A stretch of DNA of 64,000 bases from Galbibacter sp038433465. GTDB lineage: Bacteria > Bacteroidota > Bacteroidia > Flavobacteriales > Flavobacteriaceae. The notes beneath the pieces were generated by a model. The model was not told the origin of the DNA and ran no database searches. It was given only the letters and a program-made list of their open reading frames with translations. Both the position numbers and the translations under genes were made by a program. The stretch is taken from positions 1 through 64,000 of the forward strand of contig NZ_JAESVF010000009.1 of NCBI RefSeq assembly GCF_038433465.1, given 5' to 3'. Below, in pieces: positions 1 to 7,233 of this stretch (positions are counted from its first letter, which is position 1; every line of letters starts with the position of its first letter).

Positions 1-13
1 TATTTAAAACATT

Positions 14-45
14 AAAAAAGCGTTCTTTTTAAGAGCGCTTTTTTT
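14..45 (-). terminator. Terminator of the 413-residue membrane protein gene
   Basis: An A-rich/T-rich hairpin with AAAAAGCG at 15-22 pairing to CGCTTTTT at 36-43 overlaps the stop codon of the gene that ends at 29. It has T-runs on both strands, so it could act in either direction. Confidence 0.7.
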
Positions 46-1270
46 GTATCAATTCGTTATGTAGTGCCTCTAATTTCTGTAAGTATTCATCGGGCTCGTA
101 AGAATCTTTATTACTTATCAGTATAGCCAACTCCTGCTTTACATTATCATACGTAACACTCTCCTCTTCTTCTCTAGCTAAAAAAGAAATCACCTTAAAG
201 GTTTTTACTTTTATATTATTTTTAATCTTTTCAACCTTTGTAAAATTATTAATCTTAACCGATAAGAAAGTTAAAAACAACAACAATGGTAACAATACGG
301 GTAATGCACTCCAAATTTCTGTTTCGTGTGTTGAAGCAATATCAACATTAAACGTAGCAATTAATTGATAACTTACAATAGTTATCGGAATTAGTAAAAA
401 ATATTTCCACCAATATCTCGTTGTTAAAAACCAAATTGTTAACATGATGAAGGTACTCACTTTTAGCATGGTAAACCATAGAAAAATTCGAACACTTAAA
501 AACTCATACGATTGTATTTGTAGCAATCCAAGATCCCAAACTTTTTCATCGGCTGGCGCTAACAAGTACACTTTATCGAGTACCAATAACAAAAGTAAAC
601 ACACAAAAATACATACGCTTCCTATGGTTTTTATTGCTGAAGTACTTTCGAAAAAAGGGTTTGCATTCTGCTTATCATCATCTTCCGATATAAGTACAGC
701 ATTCGCAACCAATTCTTTTAAATTATCCATATTAGATTGATACGACTCTTCATCAAACCGATTTAAAACACGTGTATAATGATTTGCATTTTTAAATTTA
801 TAACGCAAAATTTCTTCAGCATCAATAGCATCTAACGTTAATCTATTCCACAACGGGTAGTTCGACTTCTTCCCAATGTAATACACAAGCACACTACAAA
901 GTCCGGTTAAAAAATAAATCAATACTTTACCATTTATTTCTGAAAGTTGTACCTCAGACATGAATATCACAAAGAAGTTATACAACCAAACCACCAATAG
1001 CACAAAAACAGCTATTCGCCACCAATACCTACATGTGATATACCACAACGCAAGCATCACCACATTAGACAAAAACAACAAAACCTGAAAACAATACATT
1101 TGTACTGAATGGTAAAATGTAGTTTTAAACGTATATAAAGGTGTAGTCCAACTTGAAGAATCGGGACACAATACATGCAAATACACCATAATAGAGGCTA
1201 ATACAATAGTAAAAACTATGATTAGCTCATAAAACAAAATTCTTTTTCTATTCTTGTACAATGAAGTCAA
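29..1270 (-). CDS. Membrane protein with two copies of a YWW four-helix domain
   Basis: The function is not recognised. The 413-residue protein has two hydrophobic blocks, about residues 10-132 and 215-340, each followed by a charged cytosolic-looking segment. Each block carries the same signature, LWYITCRYWW at 75-84 and IWFLTTRYWW at 279-288, so the protein looks like an internal duplication. A single-copy relative with VWFFTCKHWW lies about 1.1 kb away on the other strand at 2402-2917. A TAnnTTTG box on the minus strand (CAAATTTA at 1279-1286) ends only 9 bases before the ATG, which would make the transcript almost leaderless. The gene is divergent from tsaE. A membrane-located role is inferred only from hydrophobicity. 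Confidence 0.75.
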   Translation of the reverse strand: MTSLYKNRKRILFYELIIVFTIVLASIMVYLHVLCPDSSSWTTPLYTFKTTFYHSVQMYCFQVLLFLSNVVMLALWYITCRYWWRIAVFVLLVVWLYNFFVIFMSEVQLSEINGKVLIYFLTGLCSVLVYYIGKKSNYPLWNRLTLDAIDAEEILRYKFKNANHYTRVLNRFDEESYQSNMDNLKELVANAVLISEDDDKQNANPFFESTSAIKTIGSVCIFVCLLLLLVLDKVYLLAPADEKVWDLGLLQIQSYEFLSVRIFLWFTMLKVSTFIMLTIWFLTTRYWWKYFLLIPITIVSYQLIATFNVDIASTHETEIWSALPVLLPLLLFLTFLSVKINNFTKVEKIKNNIKVKTFKVISFLAREEEESVTYDNVKQELAILISNKDSYEPDEYLQKLEALHNELIQKKRS

Positions 1271-1278
1271 AATTTCTG

Positions 1279-1286
1279 CAAATTTA
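1279..1286 (-). promoter_or_regulatory. TAnnTTTG minus-7 box for the YWW membrane gene
   Basis: The minus strand reads TAAATTTG, matching the Bacteroidota minus-7 consensus. It lies 9 bases upstream of the ATG at 1270, implying a very short 5' leader. Confidence 0.45.
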
Positions 1287-1335
1287 CTTAATAATAAATT
1301 TTAATTCCAAAAACACTTAAAATATATAGGTTGTG

Positions 1336-1343
1336 TAACTTTG
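1336..1343 (+). promoter_or_regulatory. TAnnTTTG minus-7 box for tsaE
   Basis: TAACTTTG matches the flavobacterial minus-7 consensus exactly and lies 17 bases before the tsaE ATG. No clear TTG minus-33 element is seen at the usual spacing. Confidence 0.5.
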
Positions 1344-1360
1344 TAAAAACTTATTTATAA

Positions 1361-1765
1361 ATGAATAAAACATATCATTTAGACGAGCTATCTGAAGTTG
1401 CCAAAGAGATAATTAAAAATACAACTTCCAAAATACTATTATTTAATGGTGAAATGGGTGTTGGAAAAACTACCTTAATAAAAGAGATTGTAAAACAGTT
1501 AGGAAGCAACGATCGTGTTTCTAGTCCGACATTTTCGTTAGTTAACGAATACAAAGGAACAACCGACACAATTTATCATTTCGATTTATACCGACTAAAT
1601 GATATAGAAGAAGCATACCAAATAGGAATAGAAGATTACCTCTATAGCAACGCTTGGTGTTTGATAGAATGGCCTGAAAAAATAAAGGATTTTCTGCCTA
1701 AAAAAACCACTATTATCGATATTAAAGCACATTTAAACGAAGAAAGAGTGCTGGAAATGAGATAA
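1361..1765 (+). CDS. tsaE: tRNA threonylcarbamoyladenosine biosynthesis ATPase TsaE
   Basis: TsaE is the small ATPase that assists TsaB, TsaC/Sua5 and TsaD in forming t6A at position 37 of ANN-decoding tRNAs. The 134-residue length is normal. A P-loop GEMGVGKTT lies at residues 30-38, followed by the family segments SSPTFSLVNEY and HFDLYRL and a C-terminal LIEWPEK motif. In related genomes tsaE usually sits beside alanine dehydrogenase. Here the two are separated by about 1.2 kb holding two micro-lipoproteins and a membrane protein, which looks like an insertion. tsaC is in the same window at 55566, far from tsaE. Confidence 0.95.
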   Translation: MNKTYHLDELSEVAKEIIKNTTSKILLFNGEMGVGKTTLIKEIVKQLGSNDRVSSPTFSLVNEYKGTTDTIYHFDLYRLNDIEEAYQIGIEDYLYSNAWCLIEWPEKIKDFLPKKTTIIDIKAHLNEERVLEMR

Positions 1766-1868
1766 AACTGTACATTTAAACACCTACATATAATCCCCCG
1801 AACTGGTTGTATATTAAAAACTTACTAATGTACGACAAAGATTTTTATTTTCCGCACTTTTTTTTTTC

Positions 1869-1894
1869 TTAGGTTTGACACATCAAAAACCTAA
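1869..1894 (+). promoter_or_regulatory. Hairpin in the leader of the first micro-lipoprotein
   Basis: TTAGGTTT at 1869-1876 pairs perfectly with AAACCTAA at 1887-1894 around a 10-base loop, 13 bases before the ATG at 1908. No T-run follows, so it is not a terminator. A role in RNA stability or translation is possible. Confidence 0.35.
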
Positions 1895-1907
1895 AAAATA
1901 ATCTATA

Positions 1908-2063
1908 ATGTCAACTAAAAAATTAACTTTTGCAGTCGCTTCAATTGCGTTACTTTCTATTTCTTTAACTTCATGCTCAAACGATTCTGTAGCAGATCAA
2001 GAAAGTTTATATAATACGCAAGCTATTGAAAAAGCTAAAATTGAAATGCCTTCAAACGGATAA
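1908..2063 (+). CDS. 51-residue lipoprotein, tandem copy 1
   Basis: No named family is recognised. The gene encodes 51 residues: a lysine-containing N-terminus, a hydrophobic stretch, a lipobox SLTSC ending at Cys23, and a 29-residue mature part that ends in EMPSNG. It is followed 33 bases later by a near-copy. The two mature peptides differ at one residue only (Ile45 here, Val45 in the copy), although at least 16 codons for identical amino acids differ, so selection acts on the peptide. A terminator follows the second copy. Export to the periplasm or outer membrane as a lipid-anchored peptide is inferred from the lipobox. Confidence 0.75.
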   Translation: MSTKKLTFAVASIALLSISLTSCSNDSVADQESLYNTQAIEKAKIEMPSNG

Positions 2064-2096
2064 TTATAATAAACTAACCAATTAAAAAATACTACT

Positions 2097-2252
2097 ATGA
2101 GCTTAAAAAAATTAACTTTCGTATCTGCATCAGTTGCATTACTTTCAATTTCATTAACATCTTGTTCTAACGATTCAGTAGCAGACCAAGAAAGCTTATA
2201 CAACACACAAGCTATTGAAAAAGCTAAAGTTGAAATGCCTTCAAACGGATAA
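2097..2252 (+). CDS. 51-residue lipoprotein, tandem copy 2
   Basis: This is the paralogue of the preceding gene, with the same 51-residue length, lipobox SLTSC ending at Cys23 and C-terminal EMPSNG. Five residues differ in total, four of them in the signal peptide (positions 3, 9, 10 and 13). The codons differ widely, so the duplication is not recent or the copies came from different sources. The pair probably forms one transcript ended by the hairpin at 2276-2310. The function is unknown; a structural lipoprotein or a signalling peptide are both possible. Confidence 0.75.
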   Translation: MSLKKLTFVSASVALLSISLTSCSNDSVADQESLYNTQAIEKAKVEMPSNG

Positions 2253-2275
2253 TTAAAATTACATATAAAGTACTC

Positions 2276-2310
2276 AAGCACATTCAATATAAAATGAATG
2301 TGCTTTTTTT
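2276..2310 (+). terminator. Terminator after the micro-lipoprotein pair
   Basis: AAGCACATTC at 2276-2285 pairs with GAATGTGCTT at 2296-2305 around a 10-base loop and is followed by a T-run. Confidence 0.85.
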
Positions 2311-2401
2311 ATATTAAAAATTCAACAGTATTCTTAAAATAATATTTGTTTATCAATTTTGGATTCGTTTAATTTGTGATTAGGATCCAAATCTTATAAT
2401 T

Positions 2402-2917
2402 GTGAAAAAAAAGAGTAAAAGCTCCTCCGACCTAGAAAAGAGTAGCAAGGCTAGAGTACTCGCCTTAGGTTCAGTTATGGCATTTATTATCGCTATATCT
2501 CCATACATATTTTATTTATACGAAAGCTTTCCACAAGAACAGACTTGGGATACACTTTTGTTTTCATTTAAAACAAACTACTACTCTACCTTATATGTAG
2601 CAGCATGGAACTTTATGAATAAATTTGTTCCTCTTCTTTTACTTATCGTATGGTTTTTTACATGTAAACATTGGTGGTACCACGTTATCTTAATCCCCAT
2701 TAGTATGTATATTTTTCAAATTGTTAGTTCATTAAACGATGATATAGAGTATATAGACGAATTCGAAATTTATTACATCATTCCTGTAATGATGGTCGTT
2801 ATTCCTATTGTGTATTTAATCCGTCTAAAACTCTTTGACAAGGTAGTACACGGTATCGATTTGGATAAAATAGATAAAGAATTAAAAGAATACGAAGCGA
2901 AAGAGCGCGATATTTAA
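2402..2917 (+). CDS. Membrane protein with a single YWW-type four-helix domain
   Basis: The function is not recognised. The 171-residue protein has a lysine/serine-rich N-terminus, about four hydrophobic segments between residues 20 and 148, and a highly charged C-terminal tail. Its VWFFTCKHWW at 83-92 matches the two repeats of the 413-residue protein at 29-1270, and the preceding TLLFSFKTNYYSTLY resembles TPLYTFKTTFYHS there. The start is GTG; the next in-frame ATG would fall inside the first helix. It lies between the micro-lipoproteins and ald on the same strand. Confidence 0.7.
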   Translation: MKKKSKSSSDLEKSSKARVLALGSVMAFIIAISPYIFYLYESFPQEQTWDTLLFSFKTNYYSTLYVAAWNFMNKFVPLLLLIVWFFTCKHWWYHVILIPISMYIFQIVSSLNDDIEYIDEFEIYYIIPVMMVVIPIVYLIRLKLFDKVVHGIDLDKIDKELKEYEAKERDI

Positions 2918-2948
2918 TTTCAACTAAATATCACACTTAGTGAGTAAA

Positions 2949-2982
2949 TTGATTATAGACTTAAAAAGTTTAATTACCTTTG
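2949..2982 (+). promoter_or_regulatory. Flavobacterial promoter of ald
   Basis: A TTG at 2949-2951 and TACCTTTG at 2975-2982 are separated by 23 bases, within the spacing known for Bacteroidota sigma-A promoters. The ald ATG is at 3000. Confidence 0.55.
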
Positions 2983-2999
2983 GATTTTAAGTTACTAAA

Positions 3000-4199
3000 A
3001 TGTCGTATTCGAGTACTCCATTTACAAAACAAGAGTTAATTCCGCAGGAAGAAACCCTAGAACTTTTAAAGCAAAAAGGCGAACTATTTATAGGAATTCC
3101 TAAGGAGGTTTCTTATCAAGAAAATCGTGTTTGCTTAACTCCAGATGCCGTAAATGCACTTACCTCTCATGGGCATCGTGTTATTTTAGAATCTAATGCT
3201 GGAGCCGACGCCAACTTTACCGATAAAGAATATAGCGAAGCTGGTGCGGAAATCACCACAGACACTAAAAAAGTCTTTTCGTGTCCGATTATTTTAAAAG
3301 TCGAGCCACCTTCTTTAAAAGAACTAGAACTTATCAATCCGCAGTCAATTTTAATTTCTGCACTTCAAATTAAAACCAGAAGTAAAAAATATTTCGAAAC
3401 CCTAGCCAGTAAAAGAATTACTGCACTTGCTTTTGAATTTATTAAAGATGACGACGGAAACTACCCTGCAGTAAGAGCGCTTAGTGAAATTGCAGGCACT
3501 GCCTCTGTTTTGATTGCTGCTGAATTAATGACAAATGCCAACAGCGGAAACGGACTCATGTTCGGAAATATTACAGGAGTTCCACCTGTAGATGTTGTGA
3601 TTATTGGCGCAGGAACAGTTGGGGAGTTTGCAGCTAGAGCTGCCATTGGCTTGGGAGCTAGTGTAAAAGTTTTCGACAACTCAATTACCAGATTACGTTG
3701 TATCCAAAACAATTTGGGGAGAATGTTATACACTTCTACCCTTCAACCTAAAAACTTACTGAAAGCTCTAAAACGCTGCGATGTTTTAATTGGCGCGGTA
3801 AGAGGAATTGACAGATCGCCTGTTGTGGTTTCTGAAACCATGGTTGAAAACATGAAAAAAGGAGCCGTAATTATTGATGTGAGCATCGATATGGGTGGAT
3901 GCGTAGAAACAAGCGAAGTTACTTCTCATGACAATCCGACCTTTGTAAAACACGGTGTGATACACTATTCTGTTCCAAATATTCCTGCTAGATACGCTCG
4001 AACAGCTTCGGTTTCTTTGAGCAATATTTTCACTCCTTATCTTTTAAAAATTGGAGAAGATGGAGGTTTGGAGCAATCACTACGCTTTGATAGAGGCTTG
4101 AGAAATGGACTCTATTTTTACCACGGAATTTTAACAAGTAAATCGGTTGCAGATTGGTTTGACCTTTCGTATCGCGACATAAATCTTTTGATATTTTAA
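3000..4199 (+). CDS. ald: Alanine dehydrogenase
   Basis: The enzyme catalyses NAD-dependent interconversion of L-alanine with pyruvate and ammonium. The 399-residue protein opens its catalytic domain with the family motif GIPKEVSYQENRVCLTP at about residues 32-48. A Rossmann nucleotide-binding motif, IIGAGTVGEFAARAAIGLGA, lies near residues 200-220. The length suits the Bacteroidota branch, which has an N-terminal extension of about 30 residues relative to Bacillus Ald. It has its own promoter and is followed 2 bases later by a DUF4258 gene, probably co-transcribed. Confidence 0.93.
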   Translation: MSYSSTPFTKQELIPQEETLELLKQKGELFIGIPKEVSYQENRVCLTPDAVNALTSHGHRVILESNAGADANFTDKEYSEAGAEITTDTKKVFSCPIILKVEPPSLKELELINPQSILISALQIKTRSKKYFETLASKRITALAFEFIKDDDGNYPAVRALSEIAGTASVLIAAELMTNANSGNGLMFGNITGVPPVDVVIIGAGTVGEFAARAAIGLGASVKVFDNSITRLRCIQNNLGRMLYTSTLQPKNLLKALKRCDVLIGAVRGIDRSPVVVSETMVENMKKGAVIIDVSIDMGGCVETSEVTSHDNPTFVKHGVIHYSVPNIPARYARTASVSLSNIFTPYLLKIGEDGGLEQSLRFDRGLRNGLYFYHGILTSKSVADWFDLSYRDINLLIF

Positions 4200-4201
4200 A
4201 T

Positions 4202-4591
4202 ATGCCATTATTAAAAAGAGTTGGTTTTTATTTAATAGGCCTTGCCTTAGGATTAATTTTTCTAGCTTATTTTTTTAGAGAAAAAAGAGCAGAATTTTGC
4301 TACTTACCAAATTGTAGAACTCTAAAATCTATCAGAACACAAGAAACTATAAATTTTGCTCCAAACATGCAACAACTTATAGATAACAAAACAATTTCTG
4401 AAGAACAAATAGACTCGGTACTAACCTATGGAGAAGTTAATTTTTCTAAGAGCGACATCAATAGAGATCAAGCTGCTGAAGATCGTTGCAGCACTTATTA
4501 TATAGATGGTAAAATAAACAACGAGCCCGTAGAGCTCGTTGTTAAGAATTGTAAATTTGTTGCTGATATTTTAGATCTCAACAAAAAATAG
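4202..4591 (+). CDS. DUF4258 domain protein with an N-terminal membrane anchor
   Basis: The 129-residue protein has one hydrophobic segment at about residues 6-26 and a small soluble domain resembling DUF4258 (residues about 50-125), with the segments YGEVNFSKSDI and YYIDGKINNEPVELVV. DUF4258 has no established biochemical role. The gene starts 2 bases after ald and ends 2 bases before the convergent proline dehydrogenase. A perfect 10-base inverted repeat lies inside its coding region at 4517-4543. Confidence 0.75.
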   Translation: MPLLKRVGFYLIGLALGLIFLAYFFREKRAEFCYLPNCRTLKSIRTQETINFAPNMQQLIDNKTISEEQIDSVLTYGEVNFSKSDINRDQAAEDRCSTYYIDGKINNEPVELVVKNCKFVADILDLNKK

Positions 4592-4593
4592 AT

Positions 4594-5760
4594 TTATAAT
4601 TTTCGTCTTTTTCTTTCAGTAGACAATAGCGTTAATTCACGTGTAGTTTGCCCCGCTACCGAAGTGTTTTCCTCAGCTCTACGAATTAAGTAAGGCATCA
4701 CATCTCTTACAGGTCCAAACGGCAAATACTTAGCAACATTATAACCTCTATGCGCTAAGTTATAACTAATATGGTCGCTCATTCCGTATAATTGTCCAAA
4801 CCAAATACGGTCGTCGTTGATTTGGATATTCTTTTCTTCCATTATCGATAAAACCAACAAGGTACTTTCTTCATTATGTGTCCCTAAAAACAACACCATA
4901 GTATCTAGGTTGTCCATCATATAACGAACAGCGGTATTAAAATTGTCGTCCGTATCTTTTTTTGAAGCGCAAATTGGCGTTGGATACCCCTTCTCCTCTG
5001 CTCTATCATTTTCTTTCTCCATATAGGCACCACGCACAAATTTCATCCCGATAACAAAACCTTCCGCTTTAGCCTTTTCATGAAGCTGTTTTAAATAATC
5101 CAATCGATCCCAACGGTACAATTGCAACGTATTATAAACTACAGCACGCTCTTTATTGTACTTACGCATCATTTCTTCAACAATTTCATCGGCTGCATCT
5201 TGCATCCAACTTTCTTCAGCATCTACCAAAAGAGCAACTTCAAGTTCATGAGCTTTTTTACAAACCACATTAAAACGCTCTTTTACACGGTTCCACTCTG
5301 CAGTTTCTTCTTCTGTAAGCGTTTCTCCTGCTCCAACTTTCACATATAAATCAAACCTTCCTAAAGCTGTAGGTTTAAATACTGCAAACGGAATGGCTTG
5401 TTTTTCTTTTACGAAATCAATCAATTTTAGCGTTCTAGCAACAACCGCGTCAAATTCTTCTTCAGTTTCTTTTCCTTCTACGGAATAGTCTAAAACCGAA
5501 CAAACTCCAGCTGTGTAAATTGCATCAACTGTTTTCATACAATTCAGTTCACTTACACCTCCGCAGAAATGATCAAAAACCGTAGCTCTAATAATTCCTT
5601 CAACAGGTAAATGAGCTTTGATAGCAAAATTTGTTACAGCGGTACCAATTCGTACCAGAGGTTGGTGTGCTATCATTTTAAATAAAAAGTAAGCTCTTTC
5701 GAGCTCAGAATCGCTTTTTAATTTAAAAGCGATCTCCGTGTTATCAAAAAAATTCTTCAT
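4594..5760 (-). CDS. Proline dehydrogenase
   Basis: The flavoenzyme oxidises L-proline to pyrroline-5-carboxylate, the first step of proline catabolism. The 388-residue protein is monofunctional, without the aldehyde dehydrogenase half of PutA. Family motifs include YNTLQLYRWDRLDYL, KFVRGAYMEKE near residue 240, GTHNEES, and a C-terminal segment with LPFGPVRDVMPYLIRRAEEN that carries the proline-binding arginines. It is convergent with ald/DUF4258 and divergent from aroB. A minus-7 box lies at 5785-5792. Confidence 0.93.
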   Translation of the reverse strand: MKNFFDNTEIAFKLKSDSELERAYFLFKMIAHQPLVRIGTAVTNFAIKAHLPVEGIIRATVFDHFCGGVSELNCMKTVDAIYTAGVCSVLDYSVEGKETEEEFDAVVARTLKLIDFVKEKQAIPFAVFKPTALGRFDLYVKVGAGETLTEEETAEWNRVKERFNVVCKKAHELEVALLVDAEESWMQDAADEIVEEMMRKYNKERAVVYNTLQLYRWDRLDYLKQLHEKAKAEGFVIGMKFVRGAYMEKENDRAEEKGYPTPICASKKDTDDNFNTAVRYMMDNLDTMVLFLGTHNEESTLLVLSIMEEKNIQINDDRIWFGQLYGMSDHISYNLAHRGYNVAKYLPFGPVRDVMPYLIRRAEENTSVAGQTTRELTLLSTERKRRKL

Positions 5761-5784
5761 TTAATAAACCGCTATAATTTTTTG

Positions 5785-5792
5785 CAAATATA
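5785..5792 (-). promoter_or_regulatory. TAnnTTTG minus-7 box for proline dehydrogenase
   Basis: The minus strand reads TATATTTG, 24 bases upstream of the ATG at 5760. The minus-33 element is not clear. Confidence 0.5.
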
Positions 5793-5865
5793 GTGTTAGA
5801 AAAACTACATTTTTATATGAAAAACTCGTTATTTTGCTAATAAGTAAAAATTAACAATCATTTCG

Positions 5866-6936
5866 ATGCTCAAATCTATCGCTAGCACCAATTCTACAGT
5901 ACATTTCAACGAAAAAGCATATGAAGTTTTAAACAGTCATTTATCGGCCGAAAACTACTCTAAAGTTTTTATTTTGGTTGATGAAAATACGCATCAACTT
6001 TGTTTGCCTACATTTTTAGGTAAGTTAGAACAACAATACGATATTGAAATTATTGAAATTGGCGCAGGAGAAATTCATAAACAAATTGAAACTTGTACAG
6101 AAGTTTGGAAAGTTATCTCTGAACTTGGTGGCGACCGAAAATCGTTACTTATTAATTTAGGTGGTGGTGTTGTTACCGATTTAGGCGGTTTTGTAGGCGC
6201 TACATATATGAGAGGAATTGACTTTTTAAACATTCCTACCACACTCCTTTCGATGGTTGACGCTTCTGTTGGCGGAAAAACTGGAGTCGATTTAGGACCA
6301 CTAAAAAACCAAGTTGGTGTGTTTACAGAACCCGTTATGGTTTTAATTGATACTGAATATCTAAACACTCTTCCTCCTAATGAATTAAGAAGCGGATTGG
6401 CAGAAATGCTTAAACACGGACTTATTTATGATGAAGCCTATTGGAATAAACTCAGCAATTTAAACCAATTAACCCCGGCAGATTTAGACGAGTTAATTCA
6501 TCGTTCGGTTGTTATTAAAAATGAAGTTGTTACTGAAGATCCGAAAGAAGGTAACATCCGAAAAATTTTAAACTACGGACACACGCTTGGGCACGCAATC
6601 GAATCGTATTTTTTACAAAGCGAACACAAAGCAACACTGCTACATGGCGAAGCAATTGCTATTGGAATGATTATGGAAACCTTCCTTTCTGCTGAAATTT
6701 TAAATTTTCCGAAGGAAAAACTAGATCATATAAAAGATACATTTCTCAACTATTTCGATAAAGTAGCCATCGATACATCAGACATGGAAATAATTATCGG
6801 ACTGATGAAACACGACAAGAAAAATGCCCACGGAAATGTAAATTTTGTGTTACTCGAAGACATTGCAAAACCAAAATTAGACATCTTAGCAAGTAAAGAA
6901 TTGTTAATCAAATCATTAGAATACTATAAAAAATAA
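5866..6936 (+). CDS. aroB: 3-dehydroquinate synthase
   Basis: AroB converts DAHP to 3-dehydroquinate in the shikimate pathway, using NAD and a divalent metal. The 356-residue length is normal. The NAD-binding segment GGGVVTDLGGFVGATYMRG and the following TTLLSMVDASVGGKTGVDL are present, as are the metal and active-site regions LAEMLKHG, NYGHTLGHAIE and LLHGEAIAIGM. It is a stand-alone gene divergent from proline dehydrogenase and followed by the gene-poor leader of the polyamine operon. Confidence 0.95.
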   Translation: MLKSIASTNSTVHFNEKAYEVLNSHLSAENYSKVFILVDENTHQLCLPTFLGKLEQQYDIEIIEIGAGEIHKQIETCTEVWKVISELGGDRKSLLINLGGGVVTDLGGFVGATYMRGIDFLNIPTTLLSMVDASVGGKTGVDLGPLKNQVGVFTEPVMVLIDTEYLNTLPPNELRSGLAEMLKHGLIYDEAYWNKLSNLNQLTPADLDELIHRSVVIKNEVVTEDPKEGNIRKILNYGHTLGHAIESYFLQSEHKATLLHGEAIAIGMIMETFLSAEILNFPKEKLDHIKDTFLNYFDKVAIDTSDMEIIIGLMKHDKKNAHGNVNFVLLEDIAKPKLDILASKELLIKSLEYYKK

Positions 6937-6997
6937 TTTTTTTTCTTGCTTATTAAAAAAAAATAGTGACTTTTGTTGCTGTATTTTTTAGAATTTA

Positions 6998-7159
6998 ATG
7001 AGTTGTTTTAAAAACTCCGTGTGTGTGGATATCTGGAAGTCATATTTACATGTATCTCGTAGAACGAGGTCTCGGTTCTTAAATTTAACTTCCAAGGACA
7101 TCTTAAAAAAATCTGCTACAATTTCTGTAGCTTATCTCCCTGCCTATTTGCGTATTTGA
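6998..7159 (+). CDS. Possible arginine-rich leader peptide of the speA operon
   Basis: A 53-codon reading frame starts with ATG at 6998 and ends with TGA at 7157-7159, about 75 bases before speA. Residues 19-26 read VSRRTRSR, placing four arginines within six codons (CGT, AGA, AGG, CGG). AGG and CGG look uncommon in this AT-rich window. The frame overlaps two strong RNA hairpins. An arginine cluster in front of arginine decarboxylase fits a regulatory leader, as with SpeFL in gammaproteobacteria. No homologue is recognised, and chance is possible for an ORF of this size. Confidence 0.35.
   Translation: MSCFKNSVCVDIWKSYLHVSRRTRSRFLNLTSKDILKKSATISVAYLPAYLRI
7034..7131 (+). promoter_or_regulatory. 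Structured leader RNA upstream of speA
   Basis: TGGAAGT at 7034-7040 pairs with ACTTCCA at 7088-7094. Inside this stem CTCGT at 7056-7060 pairs with ACGAG at 7064-7068, and an alternative pairing of GAAC at 7062-7065 with GTTC at 7075-7078 would disrupt it. A second hairpin has GCTACA at 7115-7120 paired with TGTAGC at 7126-7131. No T-run follows, so a simple intrinsic terminator is unlikely. The mutually exclusive pairings over the arginine codons suggest a switch, but this is inference. The rest of 6937-7233 shows nothing else clear. Confidence 0.45.
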
Positions 7160-7233
7160 TATAATAATGCTATTTATAACATAAAATTAAGTTAGATTAA
7201 ATATCATTTTTATAATATTACAAAAAAGCAACT

